The notes beneath the pieces are model-generated. The model searched no databases. It saw only the letters and a program-made list of their open reading frames with translations, and was not told the DNA's origin. A stretch of 15,618 bases of DNA from RGIG8597 sp045133795. GTDB lineage: Bacteria; Spirochaetota; GWE2-31-10. The stretch is from the NCBI GenBank assembly GCA_045133795.1, contig JBGUUT010000080.1, forward strand, positions 1 through 15,618, read 5' to 3'. Positions 14,448-15,618 of this stretch are shown one piece after another (position 1 is the first letter of the stretch; each line of letters begins with the position of its first letter). The position numbers and the translations under genes were made by a program.

Positions 14448-15140
14448 TTATTCGTGTAGATATAAACTTGTCAGCGTCCCGAGAGTAGATAATCGCTCTT
14501 TTAAATCTTCTGGTTTTATGGATTTAGGAATATTAATTGAAAATGTGAAAGCTGTTTTATTTTCGACGATTTGATAGTGAATATCCGTATTTAGTATTTC
14601 TATTTTATAATCTTTTAATATCTTAACGATTTCTTCGGTTTTCGGAATGATGTCGATATATTCAAGGTCAATATTTTTTTTATGTTCGGCTTGTATGAAT
14701 ATCAATTTTAATTTTTCTATAGTCAGCAGTGTAAGTACGTAAACAGTAAGAGTAAATCCGGCGGCAAAATATAATCCGGCACCTATTGTAAGTCCCATCG
14801 CAGCTGCAGCCCAGATAATTGCAGCTGATGTTAGACCTCGAATATTTATTCCTTGACGTAAAATTGCACCACCGCCTAAAAAGCCAATTCCGGAAACTAC
14901 TTGTGCCGCAATTCTTGCAGGGTCACCGTTACCGACAATATCAGGTAAACTCATTGATAAAATCATCAATAATGTAGATGAGACTGTAATCATTATGATT
15001 GTTCTTAAACCTGCAGGATGTTGATGAACTTCACGCTCCATTCCCATTGCAAAACCTGCAATGAAACTCAGAAGAATTCTTAATGATATTGCAAATATGG
15101 AAATATCACCTATTGTAATTGAAAGAAAATCAGAAATCAT
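14448..15140 (-). CDS. MgtC/SapB family membrane protein
   Basis: A 230-residue inner-membrane protein of the MgtC/SapB family. Relatives are linked to growth in low magnesium and to survival in hosts, and some act on the F-ATPase or on ion balance. Family marks are the membrane segment leading to GMEREVHQHPAGLRT (33-47), the Asp-Pro/Arg turn (73-76) and GIGFLGGGAILR (84-95), followed by further TM segments to about 140. A cytosolic ACT-like domain (about 155-230) follows, as in the longer family members. The ATG at 15140 is preferred because AAAGGTGA ends about seven bases upstream; a GTG at 15149 is in frame but overlaps that site. It is translationally linked to ogt (4-bp gap). No magnesium riboswitch or long leader is seen upstream. 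Confidence 0.93.
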   Translation of the reverse strand: MISDFLSITIGDISIFAISLRILLSFIAGFAMGMEREVHQHPAGLRTIIMITVSSTLLMILSMSLPDIVGNGDPARIAAQVVSGIGFLGGGAILRQGINIRGLTSAAIIWAAAAMGLTIGAGLYFAAGFTLTVYVLTLLTIEKLKLIFIQAEHKKNIDLEYIDIIPKTEEIVKILKDYKIEILNTDIHYQIVENKTAFTFSINIPKSIKPEDLKERLSTLGTLTSLYLHE

Positions 15141-15174
15141 CAGTATCACCTTTGAGTAAAATTAAGTTGTCTAA

Positions 15175-15202
15175 ATCATATTAATTTATCGAATAAATGC
15201 AA
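15175..15202 (-). promoter_or_regulatory. Weak candidate promoter of the mgtC-ogt pair
   Basis: On the minus strand TTGCAT (15197-15202) and TATGAT (15175-15180) are 16 bp apart. The -10 is good (5 of 6) but the -35 is weak (3 of 6). The implied leader is about 28 nt. Confidence 0.3.
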
Positions 15203-15251
15203 GATATCAAATAGTTTAAGTTTAAAATACTGTAGAAATTTTGAAAGTATT

Positions 15252-15290
15252 GCCCAGACCTCGATTCTGAAATGGGATAGAGGTCTGGGC
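15252..15290. repeat. Full copy of the dispersed 39-bp palindromic element
   Basis: The 11-bp perfect arms GCCCAGACCTC and GAGGTCTGGGC surround a 17-bp centre. It is the best-paired copy in the window and aligns with 8017-8055 over the full 39 bp, including the flanking TATT and TG..TTTAT. It lies about 110 bp upstream of the mgtC-type gene and directly before the tandem array. Confidence 0.88.
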
Positions 15291-15321
15291 TGCTTTATTT
15301 TCAGCATGACTAATTATGCTT

Positions 15322-15504
15322 CTTACACAAGGTAAGATTGGCTTACTTACATATGGTAAGATTGGCTTCTTACACTTGGTAAGATTGGCTTACTTACACA
15401 AGGTAAGATTGGCTTACTTACACAAGGTAAGATTGGCTTCTTACACTTGGTAAGATTGACTGCTTACACTTGGTAAGATTGACTGCTTACACTTGGTAAG
15501 ATTG
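15322..15504 (+). repeat. Tandem array of eight 23/24-bp palindromic units
   Basis: Unit starts are at 15322, 15346, 15369, 15393, 15417, 15440, 15463 and 15486, giving periods of 24, 23, 24, 24, 23, 23 and 23. The core is CTTACACTTGGTAAGATTG or the same with AA in place of TT; unit 2 has ATAT. The joins are GGCTTA, GGCTT or ACTG. Each core holds the inverted repeat CTTAC/GTAAG, and GTAAG-ATTGG-CTTAC can also pair across units. The mixed 23/24 period breaks any reading frame. The units touch with no unique spacers, so it is not a CRISPR array. Confidence 0.92.
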
Positions 15505-15618
15505 AGACTTCTTAACAAAGAGAGAATGAACTACCGTTAGGCTTACGCTTGGTATTTCTTGCAGAAATACTTCATTCGTTTGCGTTGCAAACTCATCTTA
15601 GAAGCGTTCTTTTCTTTT
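15505..15618. other. Block of nested inverted repeats at the window edge
   Basis: There is no gene on either strand. The stretch contains hairpins GTATTTC/GAAATAC (15552-15558 with 15564-15570) and GTTTGC/GCAAAC (15578-15583 with 15587-15592), and a wider pair GAATGAA (15524-15530) with TTCATTC (15571-15577). GCTTACGCTTGGTA (15541-15554) is a diverged relative of the tandem-unit core. On the minus strand a 17-codon frame, MSLQRKRMKYFCKKYQA, runs through the hairpins without a ribosome site. The block may continue beyond the window. Confidence 0.5.

Noticed and set aside
15141..15251. Magnesium-sensing leader upstream of the mgtC-type gene
   Set aside because: Only about 110 bp of A/T-rich sequence separates the gene from the palindrome, and the likely leader is about 28 nt, too short for such an element.
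15322..15504. CRISPR array
   Set aside because: The 23/24-bp units follow one another directly with no unique spacers, the whole unit is repeated, and no cas genes are present.
15508..15542. Integron attC site
   Set aside because: GTTAGGC at 15536-15542 fits the core-site consensus GTTRRRY, and TCTTAAC upstream is only a rough inverse partner. The spacing of about 20 bases and the lack of inner L boxes do not fit attC, and no integrase is seen.

Overview
The window is AT-rich and uses a standard genetic code. It looks like chromosome from a low-GC, diderm, host-associated bacterium, most likely a Treponema-like spirochaete. Three things point that way: several lipoproteins whose lipoboxes end in Ser-Cys (a relaxed form common in spirochaetes), a lipoprotein built on a chitobiase/hexosaminidase C-terminal-like domain, and a beta-barrel-like secreted protein. 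The assignment is inference; no rRNA or other marker is present.

Left part (1-4484, + strand). A promoter-bearing leader precedes pnp (polynucleotide phosphorylase). Two small membrane-protein genes resembling the YqjD/YqjE pair follow, then a strong intrinsic terminator. Next comes a pyrimidine-nucleoside phosphorylase gene. PNPase yields nucleoside diphosphates from RNA and the phosphorylase splits pyrimidine nucleosides, so this end is concerned with RNA and nucleoside recycling.

Middle (4485-7560, + strand). A gap with two hairpin structures, one of them nested and terminator-like, precedes three tightly packed envelope genes: a short lipoprotein with YD-like repeats, an unrecognised secreted protein, and a longer lipoprotein with YD-like repeats. 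A terminator closes the cluster. crcB (fluoride channel) then runs convergently on the minus strand.

8017-10150. A 39-bp palindromic element separates crcB from an aldo/keto reductase gene, an iron-sulfur-flavoprotein-like reductase gene and a small NIF3/YqfO-type domain gene.

10134-12030. A near-consensus promoter buried in the end of the NIF3-like gene drives a second envelope operon: a probable outer-membrane beta-barrel, a two-TM secreted/membrane protein and a small lipoprotein. It ends in a clear terminator.

12095-15140 (- strand). In transcription order the genes are an mgtC-type gene, ogt (4-bp gap, no visible ribosome site), guaA lacking the glutaminase domain, a terminator, and a RimJ/RimL-type acetyltransferase.

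Right end (15141-15618). There is no convincing gene here. It holds a second full 39-bp palindrome, an eight-unit 23/24-bp tandem array in which each unit is itself palindromic, and a block of nested inverted repeats running to the edge.

No phage, transposase, CRISPR, tRNA or rRNA was found. The most unusual content is non-coding: a dispersed palindromic element family (two full and three partial copies, all intergenic) and the palindromic tandem array. I did not find convincing evidence of a new multi-gene defence or biosynthetic system. The two envelope clusters are the protein-coding parts least explained by known families.
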